Assembly (NCBI GenBank): GCA_028826165.1
Contig: JAPDFW010000103.1
Location: 573,501-637,500, forward strand
Length of the DNA: 64,000 nucleotides
Source of the DNA: Anaeramoeba ignava
Taxonomy: Eukaryota; Metamonada; Anaeramoebidae
Direction: 5' to 3'
In this document: positions 38,267 to 49,865 of the stretch, in pieces
Layout: the number at the start of each line of letters is the position of its first letter
How positions within the stretch are numbered: position 1 is the first letter of the stretch
The notes under the pieces: generated by a model
What the model was told of the DNA's origin: nothing
Seen by the model: the letters and a program-made list of their open reading frames with translations, nothing else
Database searches by the model: none
Position numbers and translations under genes: made by a program

Positions 38267-39629
38267 TTAATTTTTAATTAATTCTTGATTTAATTCAATT
38301 ATATCTTGTGATTTTTTCTTTTTAAATTTACGAATAAGCAAAGCTCTAACAAATTTATCACCTAATCCAAAGAAAATAAAATCCCAAAATCCAAGAAGAG
38401 GTGAAAAAAAAGCTTGAGTTGTAACAAGAAATTCATTTGGAGTATCAACTTTTTGAATAACTTGTATTATTCTTTCTATAGTTGTCCATAATTCTGTTAT
38501 AATATAAAGAATAGCAAGTGTTAACATTTTGATTTGAAATGATTTTGGATAATTTATTTTTTGATCTTTTCTTATTTTATGAACAACAATTGAATAAAAG
38601 ATAAGAGCTCCAATTAAACAAAACCAAAATATAGAATATTCAGTTATAATAAAAGCATTTTTTGAGTATGAACACCTAATAAATAAATTGAATATTGAAT
38701 ATTGAATTGAATATTGAATATTGAATTGAATATTGAATATTGAATTGAATATTGAATATTGAATTGAATATTGAATATTGAATTGAATATTGAATATTGA
38801 ATTGAATATTGAATATTGAATATTGAATTGAATATTGAATATTGAATATTGAATATTGAATTGAATATTGAATATTGAATATTGAATATTGAATTGAATA
38901 TTGAATATTGAATATTGAATATTGAATTGAATATTGAATATTGAATATTGAATATTCAATATTGAATTGAATATTGAATATTGAATATTGAATTGAATAT
39001 TGAATATTGAATATTGAATTGAATATTGAATATTGAATATTGAATTGAATATTGAATATTGAATATTGAATATTGAATATTGAATATTGAATATTGAATT
39101 GAATATTAAATTAAATATTGAATATTGAATTGAATTGAATTGAATATTGAATATTGAATTGAATAATAAATTGAATTGAATATTGAATATTTTCCAAAAA
39201 AAAATATTACCAATAAGAAAATCCAGTTTCTGGTTCTCCAAATAAAATAACAATTAAACTAATAGTAAGAGAAATGATTTGGATAATAATAATTGAAATC
39301 CAATAAAATTTTGAAGAATTTTCAATATCAAAATTTCTACAAATTTGTAAATAATAAACTAAAGAAATCAAGAAAATCCAACAACAAACACAAATAAAAG
39401 CAAAATCAACTAAAAAAGTTTGAATACAACAAATTGTATGTCCTTTATAACCAGGAAATAAAGCAGTAATTCCAGAAATAAAATTATAAATTGAAAGTGT
39501 TAAAATATACAATCTAAATCTTGTTCTTATTTCTGGTAAAATTGAATAAGTTATTATAAAAGATAAAGATCCTAAAATCCCTAAACTTGCTCCAATAAAA
39601 CAAAATATTATTACTAAAGTTGTTGCCAT
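38267..39629 (-). CDS. receptor E: 7TM receptor (275 aa)
   Basis: Exon 1 is 39629-39211 and exon 2 is 38675-38267. Exon 2 is nearly identical to that of D, including the tail RKFKKKKSQDIIELNQELI. TM3 begins TICCIQTFL, with an extra Cys. The loop-2 junction is SYW-CSYSKNA. The exon 2 frame stays open right through the intron because its repeat has no stop in that frame, but exon 1 read through hits TAA at once. The long continuous frame is therefore not the protein. Confidence 0.85.
38676..39210 (-). repeat. receptor E intron: higher-order AATATTG/AATTG array, 535 bp
   Basis: Near the acceptor the unit is 19 bp (two AATATTG plus one AATTG). Further on, blocks of three or four AATATTG alternate with AATTG. 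It is the same satellite family as in D but much cleaner. Confidence 0.85.
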
Positions 39630-39764
39630 TTTTACAAGTGAAATTAAAAAAGAAAAAAAGTGAAAATAAAAAAGAAAATTAAAATTTTATTATTTTTATT
39701 TATCCAAAAATTTTTTTGCTTTTTTCTTTTTTATTTTTGGATTCAAATTTCCAAATTTCAATTT

Positions 39765-41009
39765 TCAATTTTCAAAACTTATTAATCCTTGATTTAATTC
39801 AATTACATCTTGTGATTTTTTCTTTTTAAATTTACGAATAAGTAAAGCTCTAACAAATTTATCACCAACAACAAAGAAAACAAAATCCCAAAATCCAAGA
39901 AGAGGAGTAAAAAATGCTTCAAATGCATCAACAAATTCATTTGGAGAATAATCTTTTTTAAATATTTGAGTCATTTTTTTAATAAAAAGTGATAATTCTG
40001 TTATAATATAAAGAGTAGCAAGTGTTAACATTTTGATTTGAAATGATTTTGGATAATTTATATCTTTATCTTTTCTTATTTTATGAACAACAAGTGAATA
40101 AAGGATTAATGTAGAAATTAAGAAAAACCAAATTGTTGAATAATGGAATATTTCCACATTTTTGTCAGAAATAAAACACCTAATTCAAAATCAAAATCAA
40201 AATCAAAATTAAAATCAAAATCAAATTCAAAATCAAAATCAAAATCAAAATCAAAATCAAAATCAAATTGAAAATATAAATCAATATATAAATCAATTTA
40301 TAAATCAATATATAAATCAATTTATAAATCAATATATAAATCAAAATATAAATCAATTTATAAATCAATATATAAATCAAAATATAAATCAATTTATAAA
40401 TCAATTTATAAATCAATATATAAATCAATATATAAATCAAAATATAAATCAATATATAAATCAATATATAAATCAATATATAAATCAATATATAAATCAA
40501 TATATAAATCAATATATAAATCAATATATAAATCAATATATAAATCAGTAATATAAATCAATTTCAATTTTAATATTATAAATTATTTACCAATAACTTG
40601 CACCACTTTTAGGTTTTCCTAAAGTTACAGCTAAAATCCCATGAAGTAAACTAAATAATTGAACAAATAAATTTGAAAACCAATAAAATTTAGGAGAATT
40701 TTCAATATCAAAATTTCTACAAATTTGTAAATAATAAATTAATGAAATCATAAAAATCCAGCAAAAACAAGCAATAAAAATCCAATTAATTAAAAAACAT
40801 TGAGCAGTACAAAGATGAGTATTTTTATAACCAGGAAGTAAACCAGAAATCTCACAAATGATATTACAAATTGATAAAGTTAAAATAAATAATCTTGATC
40901 TATTTCTTATTTCGGGTAAAATTTTATATGAAAATATAAAAGAACTTGCACCAAATATACCAAAAAAATTCCCAATAATACAACAAACAATAATTGAAGT
41001 TAAAACCAT
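39765..41009 (-). CDS. receptor F: 7TM receptor (277 aa)
   Basis: Exon 1 is 41009-40591 and exon 2 is 40179-39765. It opens the second subfamily (F-I): PEIRNRSRLFILTLSICN, LLPGYKNTHLCTAQCFL at TM2-TM3, and exon 2 starting CFISDKNVEIFHYSTIW. The tail RKFKKKKSQDVIELNQ matches D and E rather than G-I, so exon 2 appears chimaeric between the subfamilies. Confidence 0.85.
40180..40590 (-). repeat. receptor F intron: 12-bp TATAAATCAATA repeat, 411 bp
   Basis: About 24 units of TATAAATCAATA/TATAAATCAATT/TATAAATCAAAA lie at 40270-40565, joined to AAAATC hexamers next to the acceptor. The plus strand has C but no G, the opposite of introns A-E. Confidence 0.85.
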
Positions 41010-41274
41010 TTTTTAATTTAATTGAATTTAAAATTTAATTAAAATTTTTGGCAAATAAAAATAAAAATAAAATAAAAAATGAAAATTGAAAATTAAAAGT
41101 TATTTTTCTGTTATTTTTTTTGCTTTTTTTTTTGTAAAGTGTTTGATCTATTAATTTTTAAAAATAAAAAATAAAAAAACTGGAATTTTTGAAAGAAAAC
41201 AATTTTATATTTTTGATTCAACTTCTTTTAAAAAAAAAAAAGAATAAACTAAAATTGGGAATTATTTAATAGAT

Positions 41275-42851
41275 TCATTTTAAAGCTTGATATCTGTTTC
41301 TCCTACATTTGTTAATAATCATTGCACGAACAAATCTATCACCAGCAACAAAGAAAACAAAATCCCAAAATCCAAGAAGAGGAGTAAAAAATGCTTCAAA
41401 AGCGTTCATATATTCATTTGGAGAATAATCGTTTTTAACAATTTGTGTTATTTTGTTAATAGAAAGTGATAATTCTGTTAAAATATAAAGAATAGCAAGT
41501 GCTAACATTTTGAATTGGAATGATTTTGGATAATTTACATCTTTATCTTTTCTTATTTTATGAACAACAAGTGAATAAAGGATTAATGTAGAAATTAAGA
41601 AAAACCAAATTGTTGAATAATGGAATATTTCAATCTTTTTATCAGAAATAAAACACCTAATTCAAAATCAAAATCAAAATTTAAATCAAAATTTAATTTA
41701 ATATTTAATATTCAAATTCAAATCAATTTAATTCAATTTAATTCAATTTAATTCAATTCAATTCAATTCAATTCAATTCAATTTAATATTCAATTCAATT
41801 CAATTTAATATTCAATTCAATTCAATTTAATATTCAATTCAATATTTAATTCAATATTCAATTCAATTTATTATTCAATTCAATATTCAATTTATTATTC
41901 AATTCAATTCAATATTTAATATTCAATTCAATATTTAATTTAATATTCAATTCAATATTTAATTCAATATTCAATTCAATATTCAATTCAATATTTAATT
42001 CAATTCAATTTAATATTTAATTCAATTTAATTCAATTCAATATTTAATTCAATTCAATTCAATTCAATTCAATTTAATATTCAATATTCAATTCAATATT
42101 CAATTTAATTCAATTCAATATTCAATTCAATATTTAATTCAATATTCAATTCAATTCAATTCAATATTCAATTCAATTCAATATTCAATTCAATATTCAA
42201 TATTCAATTCAATTTAATTCAATTCAATTCAATTCAATTTAATATTTAATTCAATATTTAATATTTAATTCAATATTCAATATTTAATTCAATATTCAAT
42301 TCAATTCAATATTCAATTCAATATTTAATTCAATATTCAATATTCAATTTAATATTAAATATAAAAATTGGAATATTCAGTTCAAGTTAAATTTTTATGT
42401 AAATTTTTATTTGGAAATTTCAAAAAATTTACCAATAACTTGGTCCACTTGAAGGTTTTCCTAAAGTTACAGCAAAAATTCCATGAATCAAACTAAAAGA
42501 TTGAACAATCAAATTAGCAACCCAATAAAGCTTCGGAGAATTTTCAATATCAACATTTCTACAAATTTGTAAATAATAAATCAATGAAATCATAAAAATC
42601 CAAAAGAAAGAAGCAACAAAAATCCAATCAATTAAAAAACATTGAGCAGTACAAAGATGAGTATTTTTATAACCAGGAAGTAAACCAGAAATCTCACAAA
42701 TGATATTACAAGTTGATAAAGTTATAATAAATAATCTTGGTCTGTTTCTTATTTCGGGTAAAAGTGAATATGAAAATATAAAAGATAATGCTCCAAAAAT
42801 CCCAAAAAAATTCCCAAGAATAGAAAAACCAATTATTAAATTCAAAACCAT
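41275..42851 (-). CDS. receptor G: 7TM receptor (266 aa)
   Basis: Exon 1 is 42851-42433 and exon 2 is 41656-41275. The sequence NTHLCTAQCFL is identical to F, and exon 2 begins CFISDKKIEIFHYSTIW, shared with H. The TM6-TM7 loop (KNDYSPNEYMNAFEAFFTP) is closest to F. The short tail is NKCRRNRYQALK. Confidence 0.85.
41657..42432 (-). repeat. receptor G intron: CAATT/CAATATT array, 776 bp
   Basis: The repeat runs from about 41725 to 42365. It is the reverse complement of the D/E satellite (AATTG/AATATTG), although the host genes have the same orientation. Confidence 0.85.
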
Positions 42852-43146
42852 TTTTATTTCGGTTAAACTAAACTAATTTAAAATTTAATTTAAATTTCAA
42901 ATTAAAATGAAAAAATTTCAATTCAAAAAAAATGAAAAAAATGAAAAATGAAAAAAATGGAAAAAAATTTAATTTTTTTTTTGTTTTGTTTTTATTTTTT
43001 TTCTTTTTTCAAAACTGTTTGATCTATTTTATAAATTTTTTTCTTTTTTGAAATAATGAACAAAACAAATGAAATATTAATTAAAATTTCAAATTTTGTT
43101 GATTAAAATTTTGTTGATTCAAATTTTTTTTGCTTTTTCAAAATTC

Positions 43147-44262
43147 TCAAAAATCTTGAAGAAGTTTTTCTTCAATTTGAACACTTTTGGCTTGTTTAGT
43201 AAATTTAAATTTATGAGAAAGTAAAGCTCTAACAAATTTATCACCTAAAACAAAGAAAACAAAATCCCAAAATCCAAGGAAAGGAGTAAAAAATGCTTCA
43301 AATGTATCAATAAATGGATTTGAAGAATCACTTTTTTTAACAATTTGAGTGATTCTGTGAATAGAAAGTGATAATTCTGTTAAAATATAAATCAAAGATA
43401 AAGCTAACATTTTGAATTGAAATGATTTTGGATAATTTACATCTTTATCTTTTCTTATTTTATGAACAACAAGTGAATAAAGGATTAATGTAGAAATTAA
43501 GAAAAACCAAATTGTTGAATAATGGAATATTTCAATCTTTTTATCAGAAATAAAACACCTAATTCAAAATCAATATCAAAATCAAAATCAAAATGAAAAT
43601 TAAAATGAAAATGAAAATCAAAATCAAAATCAAAATTAATATCAAAATCAAAATCAAAATGAAAATCAAAATCAAAATCAAAATTTAAATCAAAATCAAA
43701 ATTAAAATCAAAATCAAAATTAATATCAAAATCAAAATCAAATTTAAAATCAAAATGAAAATCAAAATCAAAATTAATATATAAAATCAAAATTAAATTT
43801 AAAATCAAAATTAAAATCAAAATCAATATTATAAATTATTTACCAATAACTTGAACCACTTGTAGGTTTTCCTAAAGTTACAGCTAAAATTCCATGAATA
43901 GATCCGAAAATTTGAACAATCAAATTAGCAAACCAATAAAATTTAGGAGAATTTTCAATATCAACATTTCTACAAATTTGTAAATAATAAATCAATGAAA
44001 TCAAGAAAATCCAAGAAAAAGAAGCAACAAAAAACCAATTGATCAAGAAACATTGAAAAGAACAAAGATGATTATTTTTATAACCAGGAAGTAAACCACC
44101 AAAATTAGAAACTATATTGCAAATTGATAAAGTTACAATAAATAATCTTGGTCTATTTCTAATTTCGGGTAGAATTTTATATGAAATGATAAAAAAAAAA
44201 GAACCAAATGCTCCAAAAGCATTTCCAACAAAACAACCAACTAAAACAGAAATTGAAACCAT
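43147..44262 (-). CDS. receptor H: 7TM receptor (276 aa)
   Basis: Exon 1 is 44262-43844 and exon 2 is 43558-43147. TM1 has an extra FFF run (AFGSFFFIISYKIL). The TM2 end reads SNFGGLLPGYKNNHLCSFQ. The TM6-TM7 loop is KKSDSSNPFIDTFEAFFTP. The tail is longer and distinct (HKFKFTKQAKSVQIEEKLL). The first about 150 bp of exon 2 match G almost exactly. Confidence 0.85.
43559..43843 (-). repeat. receptor H intron: AAAATC/AAAATT/AAAATG hexamers, 285 bp
   Basis: Hexamers lie in the orientation opposite to that of the intron repeats of receptors A-C relative to the gene. Splice ends match those of the other members. Confidence 0.8.
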
Positions 44263-44463
44263 TTTGAATTTTGTTTTATTAAATTTTTTTTTTTTTGATG
44301 AAAGAAAAACAAATTATAAAAAAAAGAAAAAAAAATAAAAGATTTGATGAAAAAATTTTTTCTCTTTTTTTTTGGAAACGCAAAAAAAATTAAATTAAAA
44401 AATTAATTTAATTTTATTTTACTAATTGAATTTTATTTTTTGCAAACAAAAATAAAAAAAAAA

Positions 44464-46239
44464 TCAATTTAAATTTGAGTATTTCTTTTTGGAAAATTTA
44501 TGAGAAAGTAAAGCTCTAACAAATTTATCACCTAAAACAAAGAAAACAAAATCCCAAAATCCAATAAGAGGTGAAAAAAAAGATTGAAGAGAATTAACAA
44601 CAATTCCTGGTGATTCATTTTCATGAATAATTTGAGTTATTCTTTTGATAGCAAGCCATAATTCTGTTACAATATAAACTAATGCTAATGTTAACATTTT
44701 GAATTGGAATGATTTTGGATAATTTGCTTCTTTATCTTTTCTTATTTTATGAATAACAAGTGAATAAAGAAATAATGTAGAAATTAAACAAAACCAAACT
44801 GTAGAGTAATGAAATATTTCTACTCCTTTTCCTGAAACATAACACCTAAAATTAAATCAAATTAAATCAAATTAAATCAAATCAAATCAAATCAATTCAA
44901 ATTAAATCAAATTAAATCAAATCAAATCAAATCAATTCAAATTAAATCAAATCAAATCAAATCAATTCAATTCAATTCAATTTAATTCAATATTCAATTC
45001 AAACCAATTCAATTCAAATCAATTTAATATTCAATTCAAATCAAAAATCAAATCAAATCAAATCAATTCAATTCAATATTCAATTCAATTTAATATTCAA
45101 ATCAAATCAAATCAATTTAATATTCAATTCAAATCAATTCAATTTAATATTCAATTCAATATTCAATTCAATTCAATATTTAATTCAATTCAATTCAATT
45201 CAATTCAATTCAATTCAATATTTAATTCAATTCAATTCAATTCAATTCAATATTCAATTCAATATTCAATTCAAATCAAATCAAATTAAATCAAATTAAA
45301 TCAAAAATCAAATCAAATCAAATCAATTTAATATTCAAATCAAATCAATATTCAATTTAATTCAAATCAAATTAAATTAAATCAATTCAAATCAAATCAA
45401 ATCAATTCAAATCAAATCAAATCAATTCAAATCAATATTCAATTCAATATTTAATTCAAATTAAATCAATATTTAATTCAAATTAATTCAATTCAATTCA
45501 ATTCAATTCAATATTTAAATCAAATTAAATTAAATCAATTCAAATCAAATCAATTCAATTTAATATTCAATATTTAATTTAAATCAAATTAAATTAAAAA
45601 TCAAATCAAATCAAATTAAATTAAATCAATTCAAATCAAATCAAATCAAATCAAATCAAATCAAATCAATATTCAATTCAATTTAATATTCAAATCAATT
45701 CAAATCAATATTTAATTAAATCAAATCAATTCAAATCAATATTTAATTAAATCAAAATCAAATTCAAAATCAAATTCAAAATCAAATTCAAAATCAAAAT
45801 TAATATTATAAATTATTTACCAATAACTTGAACCACTTGAAGGTTCTCCGATAATTAAAGTTAAAATTCCTTGAGTAGAAGCGAAAAGTTGAACAAATAA
45901 ACTAGCAAACCAATAAAATTTAGGAGAATTTTCAATATCAACATTTCTACAAATTTGTAAATAATAAATCAATGAAATCAAGAAAATCCAACAACAAGAA
46001 GCAGCAAAAAACCAAGTAAGAATAAAAGCTTGAAAATTACAAAGAGTTTGACTTTTAAAACCAGGAAGTAAACCAGTAAATTCACAAATTACATTACAAG
46101 ATGATAAAGTTAAAATAAATAATCTTGATCTTGTTCTAATTTCTGGTAAAATTGAATAGGAAATTATGAAAGATAATGCTCCAAACGCACCAAGACTTGA
46201 TGCAATTATTGTACAAACCATTTCTGGTGTTGAAACCAT
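44464..46239 (-). CDS. receptor I: 7TM receptor (266 aa)
   Basis: Exon 1 is 46239-45821 and exon 2 is 44845-44464. The ATG for MVSTPEM keeps the 419-nt exon length; a TTG 6 nt upstream is rejected. Loop 2 reads SYW-CYVSGKGVEIFHYST. The TM6-TM7 loop (HENESPGIVVNSLQSFFSP) is the most divergent of the F-I group, with S in place of T before the TM7 proline. The start of TM3 (TLCNFQAFI) also differs. Confidence 0.85.
44846..45820 (-). repeat. receptor I intron: CAAAT/CAATT pentamers, 975 bp
   Basis: Mixed pentamers CAAAT, TAAAT and CAATT with occasional CAATATT heptamers run from about 44855 to 45750, then AAAATC/AAATTC hexamers reach the donor. Confidence 0.85.
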
Positions 46240-46245
46240 TTTCAA

Positions 46246-48561
46246 TTTGTTTTTTTATTTAAATTTTTTTTTTGATGAGAAAATGATTATTAATTTTTGA
46301 TAAAAAAATTTTTTTAAAACAAAAAAAAAATGAAAAAAAGCAAAATTCTTAATTGATTTTAATTTCATTTTTGGAATTAGAATTAGAATTAGAATTAGAA
46401 TTAGATTTAGAATTAGAATTAGATTTAGAATTAGATTTATATTTATATTTATATTGATATTGATATTGATATTGATATTGATATTTATATTGATATTGAT
46501 ATTTATATTGATATTGATATATTGATATTGATATTTATATTGATATTTATATCTATATTTATATTTATATTTATATTTATATTTATATTGATATTTATAT
46601 TGATATTGATATTGATATTGATATTTATATTTATATTGATATTGATATTTTATATTTATATTGATATTGATATTTTGATATTTATATTTTTATTTATTTA
46701 TATTGATATTGATATTGATATTGATATTTATATTTATATTTATATTTATATTTATATTTATATTGATATTGATATTGATATTGATATTTTATATTTATAT
46801 TGATATTATTGATATTGATATTGATATTGATATTGATATTGATATTTATATTTATATTTATATTTATATTTATATTTATATTTATATTTATATTGATATT
46901 GATATTGATATTGATATTGATATTTATATTTATATTTATATTTATATTTATATTTTATATTTATATTGATATTGATATTGATATTGATATTTATATTTAT
47001 ATTGATATTTATTTATATTGATATTGATATTTATATTTATATTTATATTAATATTTTATATTTATATTTATATTTATATTGATATTTATATTTATATTGA
47101 TATTTTATATTGATATTGATATTTATATTTATATTTATATTTATATTTATATTTATATTTATATTTATATTTTATATTTATATTTTATATTTATATTTAT
47201 ATTTTATATTTATATTTATATTTATATTTATATTTATATTTATATTTATATTTATATTGATATTGATATTTATATTGATATTTATATTGATATTTATATT
47301 TTTATATTTATATTTTATATTTTATTGATATATTTATATTTATATTTATATTTTATATTTATATTTTATATTTATATTTATTTGATATTGATATTTATAT
47401 TGATATTTTATATTTATATTTATATTGATATTTATATTTATATTGATATTTATATTTATATTTGATATTTTATATTTATATTTGATATTTATATTTATAT
47501 TTATATTGATATTTATATTTTATATTGATATTTATATTTATATTTTATTTTTATTTATATTTATATTGATTGATATTGATATTGATATTGATATTGATAT
47601 TTTATATTGATATCGATATTTAAATTGATATTTATATTGATATTTAAATTGATATTTATATTTATATTGATATTTTGATATTGATATTGATATTGATATT
47701 GATATTTATATTTTATATTTATATTGATATTGATATTGATATTTATATTTTATATTTATATTTATATTTATTTTATATTTATATTTATATTTATATTTAT
47801 ATTGATATTTATATTGATATTTATATTTTATATTTTATATTTATATTTATATTTATATTTTATATTTATATTTATATTGATATTGATATTTATATTATAT
47901 TGATATTGATATTAATATTTATATTGATATTTATATTTATATTTATATTTATATTTATATTTATATTTATATTGATATTTATATTTATATTGATATTGAT
48001 ATTGATATTTATATTTATATTGATATTTATATTTATATTGATATTGATATTTATATTGATATATTGATATTGATATTTATATTTATATTGATATTTATAT
48101 TGATATTGATATTGATATTGATATTTATATTTATATTTATATTGATATTGATATTGATATTTATATTTATATTTATATTTATATTGATATTGATATTTAT
48201 TATTGATATTGATATTGATATTTATATTGATATTTATATTTATACTGATATTTATATTGATATTGATATTTATATTTATATTGATATTGATATTTATATT
48301 TATATTGATATTTATATTTATATATTGATATTGATATTGATATTGATATTGATATTGATATTGATATTTATATTTATATTGATATTGATATTGATATTGA
48401 TATTGATATTGATATTTATATTTATATTGATATTGATTTAGATTTTATTATTGATTTTATTATTGGTTTTGAAATGAAGTAAAGAATGAGAAAAAAAAAT
48501 TTTTTAAAAAAAAGTCAAAAATCATTTTTTTTCTTCATTTTAGTTTAAATAAAAAAAAAGT
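46246..48561. repeat. spacer between divergent receptors I and J: (ATATTT/ATATTG)n, about 2 kb
   Basis: Unit GAATTA repeats start at 46376. Then ATATTT/ATATTG hexamers run from about 46435 to 48435, nearly free of C on plus. The last about 120 bp before J are A/T-rich unique sequence and could hold its promoter; likewise 46246-46370 for I. The alternating I-F, I-L and I-Y frames here are artefacts. Confidence 0.85.
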
Positions 48562-49745
48562 ATGGTATCAACAAGTATAGCAATATGTTGTATAGCAGGA
48601 GCTATTTTTGGGATTTTAGGATCAACATCCTTTATAACATCATATATAATTTTACCAGAAATTAGAACAAGATCAAGATTATTTATTTTAACTTTATCAA
48701 TATATAATTTTCTTCTTGGATTATCAGTTTTACTTCCTGGTTATAAATCAAACCAAATTTGTGTTGCTCAATGTTTTTTATCAAATTATGCTTTAGTTAG
48801 TGTTTATTTTTGGATTTTCTTGATTTCTTTGATTTATTATTTACAAATTTGTAGAAATTTTGATATTGAAAATTCTCCTAAATTTTATTGGTTTGCTAAT
48901 TTGATTGTTCAAATTGTTAGTTTGATTATTGGAATTTTAACTATTACTGTTGGAAAAAGAATTAGACAAAATACTTATTGGTATTTTTTCAATTAAAAAA
49001 TAAAATTAAAATTAAAATTAAAATTAAAATTTAAAATTAAAATTAAAATTTAAAATTAAAATTAAAATTAAAATTATAATTAAAATTAAAATTAAAATTA
49101 AAATTTAAATTAAAATTAAAATTAAAATTAAAATCAAAATTAAAATCAAAATTAAATTTAAAATTAAAATTAAAATTAAAATTAAAATTAAAATTAAAAT
49201 TAAAATTAAAATTTAAAATTATTTTGATTTTTAGGTGCTATTTTTCAGAACATTGGCTAATAATAACAGCATATCTTTTCATTCTCTTTTTTTTATTTGG
49301 AGCATTAACATTATATTCAATTGTAGTTCGAAAATTACGAAAAGGAGAAACAAACTATCCAAAATCATTTCAATTTAAAATGTTAACATTAGCATTTGTT
49401 TACATTTTCACAGAATCATGGACAACAGCAAAAAGATTAAGACAAGTAATTGAAGATACAAATAGTTCAAATGCTTTTCTTGATTCAACTCAAGCTTTTT
49501 TTACTCCTTTTATTGGATTTTGGGATTTTATTTTCTTTGTTTTAGGTGATAAATTTGTTCGTTTTTTACTTGCTGCAAAATGTAAATGTAATTGTAAATT
49601 CGTATTTAAATTCAATCAAAATCAAAATCAAAACCAAAATCAATTCAAAATTAATGATTTTAATGATGATATTGATGATGATGATGAAAATCTTGAACAA
49701 CTTATCAGAGAAGAAGAAGAAACTAATTTATTATTAACTAATTAA
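48562..49745 (+). CDS. receptor J: 7TM receptor with a long acidic tail (309 aa)
   Basis: Exon 1 is 48562-48980 and exon 2 is 49235-49745, the only array member on the plus strand. Exon 1 is again 419 nt and the junction is TYW-CYFSEHW. The core matches the others (PEIRTRSRLFILTLSIYN, NYPKSFQFKMLTLAF, FFTPFIGFWDFIFFVLGDK). The tail is about 50 residues longer: an N-Q run, then an acidic stretch (DDIDDDDENLEQL) that could be a trafficking or phosphorylation region. Confidence 0.9.
48981..49234 (+). repeat. receptor J intron: AAAATT hexamers, 254 bp
   Basis: About 35 AAAATT units with a few AAAATC, donor GTATTT and acceptor TTTTTAG. It follows the usual A-rich, G-free coding-strand orientation. 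Confidence 0.85.
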
Positions 49746-49865
49746 TACAAATTCAAACAGAAATCTATCTTTTGATTTGTTTTTTTTCTCTTTTATTTTT
49801 ATTGGATTTAAATTGAAACTTAAATAAATTGTTTTTTTTCATTTTTCATTTTTTTCTTTTCAAAA

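Noticed and set aside
38267-39253. A 328-codon minus frame running through the receptor E intron
   Set aside because: Its first half is stop-free satellite in the exon 2 frame and is not in frame with exon 1, which reaches TAA at the splice site. The spliced receptor explains the data better.
34758-48440. CRISPR-like or centromere-like arrays
   Set aside because: Units are contiguous short microsatellites with no unique spacers, and they sit within introns or spacers of ordinary eukaryotic genes.
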